From positions 1 through 7,375 of the forward strand of contig CALKAA010000494.1 in NCBI GenBank assembly GCA_937983495.1: 7,375 nt of DNA, written 5' to 3'. The notes beneath the pieces are model-generated. The model saw only the letters and a list, made by a program, of their open reading frames with translations. It was not told the origin of the DNA and searched no databases. Position 1 is the first letter of the stretch. Each line of letters opens with the position of its first letter. Below, in pieces: positions 1 to 5,696 of the stretch. This stretch comes from an uncultured Gemmobacter sp. Lineage in GTDB: Bacteria; Pseudomonadota; Alphaproteobacteria; Rhodobacterales; Rhodobacteraceae. Both the position numbers and the translations under genes were made by a program.

Positions 1-46
1 GGAGGCCCTGCTGCGCCGCATCGCCGCCGAACTGCCGCGCGGCTGA
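1..46 (+). CDS. C-terminal end of an unidentified protein (partial)
   Basis: Only the last 14 codons are in the window, with the first complete codon at 2-4. They read EALLRRIAAELPRG and end in TGA at 44-46. The peptide looks like an amphipathic helix ending a protein, with Leu/Ala and Arg/Glu in helical spacing and GC-rich third positions like the neighbouring genes. It is too short to assign a family. The gene runs tail to tail with the membrane protein on the other strand, with 3 bp between the two stop codons. The call rests on reading frame and codon bias alone, so it is tentative. Confidence 0.4.
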   Translation, partial: EALLRRIAAELPRG

Positions 47-49
47 GGG

Positions 50-553
50 TCAGCGCAACAGCTTGACCAGCGCCAGAGCCTGCCAGATCAGCAAGGCCGC
101 CCAAGGCAGATGCAGAGGCAGGACAAGCTCTTGCGCAAGGAAGGTATAAACCAGCCCCCAGCCCAAAGTTATCGGCACCTGTGAAACCTTATGCGACTTC
201 GCCGTGCCGATGGGGATGAAGCCGTTCCAGGACCAGCGCCGCGTGGTTGGCTCAAGGGGGAGCGCGGCTCCCTTTGCCATGGCAACTTCGCGGGCAAGCG
301 TGGCCGTGTTCAGCCGCAGCATGGCATAGATCAGCATCACCACGCCGACCAGGCCGCCACCGCCAAAGATGAAAATCGCCAGCGCCCAAGGGGCCATACC
401 AAGCGCCAGCCCGCCCGCCGCGATCAGCAGCACCAAAGGCAGGCCGAGGCTCAGCGCCATGGCCAGCGCCAATTCCCGCAGAAAGCCGCGCCGGTCAAGC
501 GGGGTCAACTCTGCCGGAACCGGCCTCAGGATCGTGGCAAGGGTCAGCGACAT
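50..553 (-). CDS. Small multi-pass membrane protein of unknown function
   Basis: A 167-residue protein that I do not recognise as a named family. Hydrophobic segments lie at about residues 28-50 and 54-80. Two weaker ones lie at about 127-145 and 148-165, so it is probably an inner-membrane protein with two to four helices. A polar stretch (residues 81-125) containing TTRRWSWNGFIPIG separates the two halves. The N-terminus (about 1-27) is polar with several Arg and is likely cytoplasmic. I chose the ATG at 553 because a purine-rich GAAAAGAGAG precedes it. An in-frame ATG at 580 would add nine residues but lacks a ribosome site. It lies 62 nt downstream of hpd on the same strand and may be co-transcribed with it. 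A link to tyrosine catabolism is unsupported by its sequence. Confidence 0.7.
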   Translation of the reverse strand: MSLTLATILRPVPAELTPLDRRGFLRELALAMALSLGLPLVLLIAAGGLALGMAPWALAIFIFGGGGLVGVVMLIYAMLRLNTATLAREVAMAKGAALPLEPTTRRWSWNGFIPIGTAKSHKVSQVPITLGWGLVYTFLAQELVLPLHLPWAALLIWQALALVKLLR

Positions 554-615
554 CGCTCTCTTTTCCGCGCATGTGGCCATTCTGCCCGGCGCTGCGCAGC
601 GGGTAAAGCAGCAAG

Positions 616-1713
616 TCAGCTTGCCTTCAGCACGCCGCGTTCGATCTGGTCCTGCTCGATGCTTTCAAACAGCGCGCGGAAATTGCCCTCGCCGAAACCA
701 TCATCGCCCTTGCGCTGGATGAATTCGAAAAAGATCGGGCCGATCACGGTTTTCGAGAAGATCTGCAACAGGATGCGGGTTTCGCCGCCCTCCACCACGC
801 CTTCGCCGTCAATCAGGATGCCATGGCGGGCCAGCGCCTCCAGCGGTTCCTCATGGCCCAGCACGCGCGTTTTCGACATTTCGTAATAGGCCATTGGCGG
901 CTTGGGCATGAATTTCAGCCCGCGCGCGGCGATCTCCTCGGTGCTGCGGTAAATATCCTCGCTGCCCACGGCGATATGCTGGATGCCCTCGCCCTTGTAG
1001 CGCTTGAGGTATTCCACAATCTGCCCGGTCTCGCCGCGATCCTCATTGATCGGGATGCGGATGCGCCCGCAAGGTGAGGTCAGCGCGCGGCTGTAAAGCC
1101 CGGTGAACTTGCCTTCGATGTCGAAAAACCGGATCTGGCGAAAGTTGAACAACCGGCTGTAGAACTCGAACCAGGTGTCCATATTGCCCTTGAACACATT
1201 ATGGGTGAGGTGGTCGAGATAGTGAAAGCCCACCCCCGCCGGTTTCGGCGCGGTGAGAAACTCGAAATCCGCCGCATAGGGGTTGATGCCCGCGCCGTAA
1301 CGGTCGGTGAAATAGATCAGCGAGCCGCCGATGCCGACAATCGCGGGCCAGTCGAGCGTCTTGTCCGCGCCCTCATAAGGCGTCGCGCCGTTTTGCACCG
1401 CATGGTCAAAGGCATGCTGCGCATCCACCACACGCCAACCCATCGCCGGGGCGCAGGGGCCGTGATCTTCGACAAAGCGGCGGGCATGGCTGCCGGGTTC
1501 ATCGGTCAGAATATAGGTGATGTCGCCTTGCTGCCACAGCTCCACCGCCTTGTGGCGATGCCGCGCCGTCAGGGTAAAGCCCATGCGGGTGAACAGCGCG
1601 CGGGCCTCCTCGGGCTGGGGATGGGCGAATTCGACGAACTCGAACCCATCGGTGCCCGCCGGGTTTTGCGCGGTGATCTCGGCGCGTGGCACCTCATGCG
1701 GAAACGGACCCAT
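616..1713 (-). CDS. hpd: 4-hydroxyphenylpyruvate dioxygenase
   Basis: A 365-residue non-haem iron(II) dioxygenase of tyrosine catabolism. It converts 4-hydroxyphenylpyruvate to homogentisate with O2, releasing CO2 in the cytoplasm. Length matches bacterial HPPDs. Two vicinal-oxygen-chelate domains are visible: a degenerate N-terminal one (about 22-150) and the catalytic one (about 160-335). The iron ligands of the family are readable as His168 (in YLDHLTHNV), His246 (in GIQHIAV) and Glu330 (in FFEFIQRKG). The C-terminus has the family signature GEGNFRALFESIEQDQIERG. The start at 1713 follows AGGGAGG with a 5-nt spacer. An in-frame ATG at 1818 would add 35 residues unlike HPPD and would consume the intergenic region. 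It diverges from an Lrp-family regulator, its probable controller. The homogentisate dioxygenase gene is not in this window. Confidence 0.96.
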   Translation of the reverse strand: MGPFPHEVPRAEITAQNPAGTDGFEFVEFAHPQPEEARALFTRMGFTLTARHRHKAVELWQQGDITYILTDEPGSHARRFVEDHGPCAPAMGWRVVDAQHAFDHAVQNGATPYEGADKTLDWPAIVGIGGSLIYFTDRYGAGINPYAADFEFLTAPKPAGVGFHYLDHLTHNVFKGNMDTWFEFYSRLFNFRQIRFFDIEGKFTGLYSRALTSPCGRIRIPINEDRGETGQIVEYLKRYKGEGIQHIAVGSEDIYRSTEEIAARGLKFMPKPPMAYYEMSKTRVLGHEEPLEALARHGILIDGEGVVEGGETRILLQIFSKTVIGPIFFEFIQRKGDDGFGEGNFRALFESIEQDQIERGVLKAS

Positions 1714-1718
1714 CTTGG

Positions 1719-1725
1719 CCTCCCT
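1719..1725 (-). promoter_or_regulatory. Ribosome binding site deciding the hpd start
   Basis: Minus-strand AGGGAGG, 5 nt before the ATG at 1713. It is a strong Shine-Dalgarno match and the reason for preferring this start over the far upstream in-frame ATG at 1818. Confidence 0.8.
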
Positions 1726-1735
1726 GAATATCCTG

Positions 1736-1747
1736 TCCTGATCAGGA
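1736..1747. promoter_or_regulatory. Palindrome TCCTGATCAGGA upstream of hpd
   Basis: Perfect 12-bp palindrome starting 23 bp before the hpd ATG. Overlapping inverted half-sites (ATCCTG at 1730-1735 and CAGGAT at 1743-1748) flank it, and a nearby CCTG-CAGG pair follows at 1751-1763. Its place between the promoter region and start of hpd makes it a candidate operator or 5'-leader element. The binding protein is unknown, and the adjacent Lrp regulator is only one candidate. Confidence 0.4.
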
Positions 1748-1771
1748 TTGCCTGAAATCCAGGAGGATGGT

Positions 1772-1794
1772 GCGCAATCTTGCGCTTTCTTGCG
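1772..1794. promoter_or_regulatory. Candidate Lrp-type operator between hpd and its regulator
   Basis: GCGCAA-TC-TTGCGC (1772-1785) is a perfect inverted repeat with a 2-bp centre. The right half is repeated as TCTTGCG at 1778-1784 and 1788-1794, a 10-bp period that would put both copies on the same DNA face. AT-rich DNA (ATTAAATATG, 1795-1804) follows. A further partial dyad, TGCA-TAAAT-TGCA, lies at 1814-1826. Phased repeats next to AT tracts are typical where Lrp octamers bind. Assigning them to this regulator is an inference from position. Confidence 0.45.
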
Positions 1795-1847
1795 ATTAAA
1801 TATGCGCGTAAGGTGCATAAATTGCAGGAAGTGTGCGAGGTCTGCGC

Positions 1848-2303
1848 ATGATGGATTCTCTGGATACCCGCCTGCTGGCCGAAGTGCAGCGCCGCGCCGA
1901 CATCACGGCGCAAGAGCTGGGGGTGGTGCTGAACCTGTCACCCAGTCAGGCGGCGCGGCGGCGCGCACGGCTGGAGGCCGAAGGGGTGATTGCGGGCTAT
2001 CGCGCCCGGCTGGAGCCGCGCAAGCTGGGCCTGACGGTGCAGGCCTTCGTGCAGGTGCAGATGGCGGCGCATAATGCCGACAATGCCGCCAGTTTCGTGC
2101 GGTTGGTGCAAAGCCTGCCCGAGGTGGTGGGCTGCTGGACCCTGACCGGCGAGGCGGATTATCTGCTGCGGGTCTGGGTCAGCGATCTGCCGGGGCTGAA
2201 TGGGCTGATCCATCACCGGCTGTTGCCGCATCCGGCGGTGGCGCGGGTGCAAAGCCAGATCGTGATGGATCAACCCAAGGCCGATTCCGGCCTGCCGTTG
2301 TGA
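1848..2303 (+). CDS. Lrp/AsnC family transcriptional regulator
   Basis: A 151-residue one-component regulator with the usual Lrp length and layout. An N-terminal helix-turn-helix spans about residues 4-50, with LDTRLLAEVQ at its start and the recognition region LSPSQAARRRARLEAEGVIAGY. A ligand-binding RAM domain follows (about 62-140), including VVGCWTLTGEADYLLRVWV, the segment that contacts amino-acid-like effectors in this family. The start at 1848 is supported by GAGG at 1837-1840. The ATG at 1851 is almost as good, and a GTG at 1833 is less likely. It is divergent from hpd across 134 bp, suggesting it senses an aromatic amino acid or related compound and controls hpd and itself. That role is inferred from context. 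Confidence 0.92.
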   Translation: MMDSLDTRLLAEVQRRADITAQELGVVLNLSPSQAARRRARLEAEGVIAGYRARLEPRKLGLTVQAFVQVQMAAHNADNAASFVRLVQSLPEVVGCWTLTGEADYLLRVWVSDLPGLNGLIHHRLLPHPAVARVQSQIVMDQPKADSGLPL

Positions 2304-2337
2304 GGCGCGCTCTCGGTGATCAGGCTTCGGGCAGGCC
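2289..2337. terminator. Possible stem-loop between convergent genes
   Basis: GGCCTGCC (2289-2296) and GGCAGGCC (2330-2337) form a perfect 8-bp inverted repeat around the 16-bp gap between the lrp-family gene and the DUF1330 gene. The loop is long (33 nt) and no T-tract follows on either strand, so it does not look like a classical intrinsic terminator. Both arms lie inside coding sequence, so the pairing could be coincidence in GC-rich DNA. Confidence 0.2.
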
Positions 2338-2613
2338 CTCGACGATCACCAGATGCACCTCTGCCGCCCCGGAGCGGGCGCGGCGGGCGGCTTGATAGGC
2401 GTCTGAGGCGTAGCAGGCGCGCGCGGCGTCCAGTGTCGGAAACTCGATCACCACATGGCGGGCCAGCTCTGGCCCCTCCATCACCTCTGACGCGCCGCCG
2501 CGCGCCAGAAACCGCCCCCCGAAGGGTGCGAAGGCGGCGGGGGCAAGCGCCTGATAGTGCTTATAGGCCTCGGGGTCGGTCACGGTGACATGGGCCAGCC
2601 AATAGGCGCTCAT
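2320..2613 (-). CDS. DUF1330 domain-containing protein
   Basis: A 97-residue protein matching the small DUF1330 family in length and pattern: an N-terminal strand (AYWLAHVTVTDPEAYKHY), central GGRFLARGG, then EGPELARHVVIEFPTLDAA and CYASDAYQAARRARSGAAE. The family has a dimeric alpha/beta-barrel (ferredoxin-like) fold and no agreed biochemical role. No signal peptide is seen, so it should be cytoplasmic. Its ATG overlaps the stop of the GntR-family gene by ATGA (2610-2613), implying translational coupling and shared expression with that regulator. Placement beside a catabolic operon suggests an accessory step, such as handling an intermediate, or effector binding. This is inference only. Confidence 0.88.
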   Translation of the reverse strand: MSAYWLAHVTVTDPEAYKHYQALAPAAFAPFGGRFLARGGASEVMEGPELARHVVIEFPTLDAARACYASDAYQAARRARSGAAEVHLVIVEGLPEA

Positions 2614-3293
2614 TTCCGGGTCTCCAGCAGGGTGCGGGCGATGGCGGCGGCATCGTCCAGATGTTCCCGCACCGCCTGCGCGGCGGCCTCGGCATCGCTG
2701 GCACAGATCGCGGCGCAGATCCGCGCCATATGTGCGGGGCCGGAAATCCGGCGGTCGGTGGTGGCCAGCGTCAGAGCGCGCAGCCGCGAAATCCGGCTGT
2801 TCAGGCGCTGCACGATCTCCCAGGCCACACCATGCCCGGCGGCGGTGAAGATCACCTGATAAAACCCTGTCGTGGCATCATAAAGCTGCGCGGGGGTCGC
2901 CTCGGCAAAGGCGGCCTCCAGCCGCAGCAGCGCGGCTTGCAACTGCGCCTTCACCCCGGCATCGGCGGCGCGGGCACAGGCGGCGGCAGCCTCGGATTCC
3001 AGCAGACGGCGAATGGCATAGACCTGCCGCGCCTGATCCCAATCCAGCCGTGCCACCATCGGGCCGCTGCGGCCTTGGGTCTCTACCAGCCCCTCGGCCT
3101 CCAGATAGCGGATCGCCTCGCGCACCACCGACCGTGACACGCCGAGCTGGTCGCACAGCGTGCGCTCCACCAGCCGATCCCCGCCCGAAAACCGCCCCGA
3201 GATGATCGCCTGTCGCAGCCGATCCACCGCCAGTTCGCGGAGCGTGGTGGGCGAATGCGCAATACGCAGATCGGCGTCATGTGTCTGGTTCAT
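2610..3293 (-). CDS. GntR family transcriptional regulator, FCD (FadR-like) subfamily
   Basis: A 227-residue DNA-binding regulator. The N-terminal winged helix-turn-helix (about 17-83) carries the GntR signature: LAVDRLRQAIISGRFSGGDR, then LCDQLGVSRSVVREAIRYL and a wing with GRSGPMV. The C-terminal all-helical FCD effector domain covers about 90-222. Of the FCD metal-binding residues, His188 and His211 are present, but the usual D-x-x-F-H motif reads TTGFY (141-145), so that Asp and His are replaced. I chose the ATG at 3293. No clear Shine-Dalgarno precedes it, but the in-frame ATG at 3365 lies beyond the divergent operator and adds 24 non-family residues. It is divergent from the oxygenase operon and probably represses it until a pathway compound binds. 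Confidence 0.92.
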   Translation of the reverse strand: MNQTHDADLRIAHSPTTLRELAVDRLRQAIISGRFSGGDRLVERTLCDQLGVSRSVVREAIRYLEAEGLVETQGRSGPMVARLDWDQARQVYAIRRLLESEAAAACARAADAGVKAQLQAALLRLEAAFAEATPAQLYDATTGFYQVIFTAAGHGVAWEIVQRLNSRISRLRALTLATTDRRISGPAHMARICAAICASDAEAAAQAVREHLDDAAAIARTLLETRK

Positions 3294-3335
3294 GGCGGCA
3301 CGATAGGCGCAGCGCCGGGGCAAATCAAGTTGTTC

Positions 3336-3341
3336 TTGACA
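3336..3341 (+). promoter_or_regulatory. Candidate -35 box of the catabolic operon
   Basis: A perfect TTGACA lies 48 bp before the ATG of the first operon gene. At 17-bp spacing the -10 region would be CCAACA (3359-3364), which is poor. TATACC (3355-3360) is a better -10 but only 13 bp away. The -35 is convincing as a sequence; the matching -10 and transcription start are unresolved. Either option places the adjacent palindrome inside the promoter, as expected for repression. Confidence 0.5.
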
Positions 3342-3351
3342 TGCAGTCTTA

Positions 3352-3361
3352 TGGTATACCA
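3352..3361. promoter_or_regulatory. Candidate FCD-type GntR operator TGGTATACCA
   Basis: Perfect 10-bp palindrome in the 96-bp divergent region. It fits the TGGT-n-ACCA half-site pattern known for FadR/FCD-type GntR regulators. Weaker symmetry continues outward (matching pairs at 3349/3364, 3346-3347/3366-3367 and 3343-3344/3369-3370). It sits between the -35 and the ribosome site of the plus-strand operon and 59 bp upstream of the regulator's own ATG, so one dimer could control both directions. Confidence 0.65.
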
Positions 3362-3378
3362 ACATACAGCCACAAAGC

Positions 3379-3384
3379 AGGAGG
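3379..3384 (+). promoter_or_regulatory. Strong ribosome binding site of the first operon gene
   Basis: AGGAGG, 5 nt before the ATG at 3390. It fixes that start over in-frame upstream codons, which would run back through the operator, and suggests efficient translation of the operon's first gene. Confidence 0.85.
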
Positions 3385-3389
3385 CTCCG

Positions 3390-3992
3390 ATGGCAGCACA
3401 GATTCGCAAGACCTATCTCAATATCGAGACGACGCTGATCGAGGGCGGGCGCGCTGCCCCTGCGCCGCTACGGCTGATCTCGGCGGCGGTCGTGCTGCAA
3501 AACCCCTGGGCGGGGCGCGGCTTTGTCGAAGACCTGAAGCCCGAAATCCACGCAATCGCCCCCGAAATCGGCGCGCTGCTGACGGCGATGATCCTGGAGG
3601 CTGCGGGCGGCGCCGACAAGGTGGAGGCCTATGGCAAGGCCGCCGTGGTGGGGCTGAATGGCGAGCTGGAACATGCGAACGCGCTGATCCACACGCTGCG
3701 CTTTGGCAACCATTACCGGCAGGCGCTTGGGGCCAAAACCTATCTGGCCTTCACCAATGTGCGCGGCCCGGCCAATACGCCCGTCATGATCCCCTTGATG
3801 GACAAGCATGACGAGGGCCGCCGCTCGCATTACCAGACGGCGCATTTCTCCATCCCCGATGCGCCGGGCGCGGATGAGATCGTGGTGGCGCTTGGCGCGG
3901 CAACGGGTGGCCGCCCGCATCACCGGATTGGCGACCGTTACCAAGACCTCAAGGATCTGGGCCATGATGTCGCGAACCCTGCCTCTGTCTGA
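3390..3992 (+). CDS. AA_synth (DUF1185) 'amino acid synthesis' family protein
   Basis: A 200-residue cytoplasmic protein of the family labelled AA_synth (formerly DUF1185). The name is historical and the reaction is not established. Conserved-looking blocks are AAVVLQNPWAGRGF (32-45), GKAAVVGLNGELEHANALIH (82-101), FTNVRGPANTPVMIPLMDKH (121-140) and a C-terminal ALGAATGGRPHHRIGDRYQD (168-187). Many charged and polar residues (His94, Arg125, Lys139, His140, Asp141, Arg144, Arg145, His147, His177, His178) are the sort that could line an active site. From memory, the solved family member falls in the same broad fold class as YjgF/Rid proteins. It is the first gene of the oxygenase operon, and its end overlaps the next gene by 29 nt. 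A catabolic rather than biosynthetic role is more plausible here. Confidence 0.9.
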   Translation: MAAQIRKTYLNIETTLIEGGRAAPAPLRLISAAVVLQNPWAGRGFVEDLKPEIHAIAPEIGALLTAMILEAAGGADKVEAYGKAAVVGLNGELEHANALIHTLRFGNHYRQALGAKTYLAFTNVRGPANTPVMIPLMDKHDEGRRSHYQTAHFSIPDAPGADEIVVALGAATGGRPHHRIGDRYQDLKDLGHDVANPASV

Positions 3993-4758
3993 CGGCGCAT
4001 CAGTCCGGGTCATCGAAGCAGGGGCGGGCAAGCCCTTGCTGCTGATCCATGGCGTTGGCATGCGGGCCGAGGCCTGGGGGCCGCAGATCGCGGCGCTGGC
4101 CGAGCGCTTTCGCGTGATCGCGGTGGATATGCCGGGCCATGGCGAAAGCGACCCGCTGCCCGGCGATCCGCGCCTGCCCGATTTTGTGGCTTGGGCGGCG
4201 CGGGTGATTGAGGCTTTAGAGCTTGGCCCGGTCTCGGTGGCGGGGCATTCGATGGGGGCGCTGATCGCGAGCGGGCTGGCGGTGGAGCGCCCCGATCTGG
4301 TGGCGCGGGCGGCGCTGCTCAATGGTGTGCATCGGCGCAGCGAAACCGCGCGCGCCGCGGTTCTCGCACGGGCGGCAGAGATTGCCGCTGGCGCTGGCGG
4401 GATCGAGGCCCCCTTGGCGCGTTGGTTCGACGACAGCCAGAGCGATTTGCGCGATCAGGTCGCGGGCTGGCTGCGCGGCGTGTCGCCTGCGGGCTATGCC
4501 GCCGCCTATCGCGCCTTTGCCGAGGGGGATGGCGTCTATGCCGAACGACTTGGTGCGGTGCGCTGTCCGCTGCTGGTGCTGACCGGCGATGGCGACGCCA
4601 ATTCCACGCCCGAGATGACCCGCGCCATGGCCGCCATGGCCCCCCATGGCCGCGCCGTGGTGATCGCGGGGCATCGCCATATGGTGAACCTGACCGCCCC
4701 AGAGGCGGTCACCGCAGAATTGCAGCGTTGGCTGGAAACCGAGGAGACATTGGCATGA
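3964..4758 (+). CDS. Alpha/beta fold hydrolase
   Basis: A 264-residue serine hydrolase of the alpha/beta fold, the usual length for esterase, lactonase or RutD-like single-domain enzymes. The oxyanion-region HG is His29-Gly30 (LLLIHGVGM). DMPGHGES lies at 55-62. The nucleophile elbow is GHSMG with Ser96. The acid is Asp209 or Asp211 (LTGDGD). The catalytic His is most likely His239 in RHMVNLTAPEA. A helical cap region lies at about 122-195. No signal peptide is seen. AAGGA at 3951-3955 precedes ATG 3964; a second ATG at 3967 is equally possible. It starts inside the end of the AA_synth gene, and its stop overlaps the flavin reductase start (ATGA). It probably cleaves an ester, amide or enamine-type product of the oxygenase. 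Its substrate is unknown. Confidence 0.93.
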   Translation: MMSRTLPLSDGASVRVIEAGAGKPLLLIHGVGMRAEAWGPQIAALAERFRVIAVDMPGHGESDPLPGDPRLPDFVAWAARVIEALELGPVSVAGHSMGALIASGLAVERPDLVARAALLNGVHRRSETARAAVLARAAEIAAGAGGIEAPLARWFDDSQSDLRDQVAGWLRGVSPAGYAAAYRAFAEGDGVYAERLGAVRCPLLVLTGDGDANSTPEMTRAMAAMAPHGRAVVIAGHRHMVNLTAPEAVTAELQRWLETEETLA

Positions 4759-5696
4759 ACGCCCCCCTTGATCCACGCGCCCCCCTTGATCCACGCGCCT
4801 TGCGCGATGCGTTCGGCTGTTTCATGACCGGGGTGACCGTGGTCACCACGTTGGACGATCAAGGCAAGCCCTTGGGCTTTACAGCCAATTCCTTCTCCTC
4901 GGTCTCGCTCGATCCGCCGCTTTTGCTGGTGTCGATCGCCAATCGCTCGGCCAATCTGGAGCAGTTCAGCACCGCCAAGGGCTTTGCCGTGAACATTCTG
5001 GCCGAGGGGCAAAAGGATGTTTCGGCCACCTTCGCCCGCCCGTCCGAAGATCGGTTCGCCAGCGTCTATTGGCGGCACGGGCCGGTGGGATCGCCGCTGA
5101 TTGCGGAGGTCTCGGCCTGGTTCGATTGCACCATGGAACAGGCCATCCCGGCGGGAGATCACACGATCCTTCTGGGCCGGATCGGCGCCTTTGAGGCCAA
5201 TGCCCATCCCGGCCTTGGCTATTACCGCGGGGCCTATGTGACGCCCGCTGCCACCGCCACGCAACTGCCCGCCGGGCCGGATGTGGTGCTGTCGGCCATC
5301 CTTCAGGCCGAAGGCAAGGTGCTGCTGGTGGATGACGGGCGCGGCGGGCTTTCGGTGCCAATGGCCCGCGTGGGCCGCGACGGTGTGCAGGCGGCGCTGT
5401 CTGCGCTGTTTACCAGCCTGAACATTCAGGCCGAGGCCGGTTCGGTTTACGCCGTTTATGAGGATGCCAGACTGGGCACCCAGCACCTCGCCCTGCGCTG
5501 CCCCGCACAGACGGGCACCCCCGCCAAGGGTGCTTTTGTCGATCTTTCGCCGGAAGGCATGGCCGATGTCACCGACCCGGCGCTGCGCAGCATGTTGCAG
5601 CGCCTGGCCGAGGAAACCCGAATGGGCAATTACGGCACCTATTTCGGCACACATGAACAGGGACGCGTGCAACCTATCGCGGAAGGACAGAACTGA
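4755..5696 (+). CDS. Flavin reductase domain protein with unusual C-terminal extension
   Basis: A 313-residue protein whose first ~162 residues are a flavin reductase-like FMN-binding split barrel of the two-component monooxygenase type. Diagnostic segments are AFGCFMTGVTVVTT (19-32), GFTANSFSSVSLDPPLLLVS (41-60), FAVNILAEGQ (77-86), GDHTILLGRIGAF (134-146) and GYYRGAY (155-161). It would use NAD(P)H to reduce FMN for the oxygenase encoded next door. Family members usually end near residue 170. Here about 150 residues follow. Residues 176-286 have the strand and helix layout of a Nudix fold (VVLSAILQAEGKVLLVDD, VGSVYAVYED-like, DPALRSMLQRLAEE) but lack the catalytic Nudix-box Glu/Arg residues. 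A Gly/Tyr-rich tail (GNYGTYFG) ends the protein. The N-terminus carries a tandem APLDPR repeat. ATG 4755 overlaps the hydrolase stop. Confidence 0.92.
   Translation: MNAPLDPRAPLDPRALRDAFGCFMTGVTVVTTLDDQGKPLGFTANSFSSVSLDPPLLLVSIANRSANLEQFSTAKGFAVNILAEGQKDVSATFARPSEDRFASVYWRHGPVGSPLIAEVSAWFDCTMEQAIPAGDHTILLGRIGAFEANAHPGLGYYRGAYVTPAATATQLPAGPDVVLSAILQAEGKVLLVDDGRGGLSVPMARVGRDGVQAALSALFTSLNIQAEAGSVYAVYEDARLGTQHLALRCPAQTGTPAKGAFVDLSPEGMADVTDPALRSMLQRLAEETRMGNYGTYFGTHEQGRVQPIAEGQN
4761..4796 (+). repeat. Perfect 2 x 18-bp in-frame tandem repeat
   Basis: The unit gccccccttgatccacgc occurs at 4761-4778 and again, identical, at 4779-4796. It encodes APLDPR twice at the start of the flavin reductase. 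A single copy would leave the usual short N-terminus before ALRDAFGCFMTG. Nucleotide identity indicates a recent slippage duplication that keeps the frame. Confidence 0.95.
5681..5687 (+). promoter_or_regulatory. Ribosome binding site of the LLM oxygenase gene
   Basis: GGAAGGA, 8 nt before the ATG at 5696. It lies inside the last codons of the flavin reductase and supports a start that overlaps the preceding stop (TGATG). Confidence 0.75.

Noticed and set aside
1761..1799. AGGAGG directly followed by ATG on the plus strand, opening a 10-codon frame
   Set aside because: The ribosome site abuts the start with no spacer and the peptide is only about 10 residues, so I do not call a leader peptide.
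1714..1818. Upstream in-frame ATG at 1818 for hpd
   Set aside because: It would add 35 residues with no HPPD similarity and cover the regulatory region. The strong ribosome site at 1719-1725 supports 1713.
3468..4322. Minus-strand open frame of about 284 codons across the AA_synth and hydrolase genes
   Set aside because: It is antisense to two supported genes and low in complexity (Arg/Ala/Ser-rich), with no ribosome site or family signature.
4422..4754. Upstream extension of the flavin reductase frame to an ATG at 4422
   Set aside because: The extra residues are Arg-rich, unlike reductases, and lie within the hydrolase coding region in another frame. The ATG at 4755 fits the family start and the ATGA overlap.
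4536..5672. Long minus-strand open frame (about 378 codons) opposite the flavin reductase
   Set aside because: It is a shadow of the reductase gene. The composition is biased, it holds no recognisable domain, and it repeats the tandem duplication in antisense.
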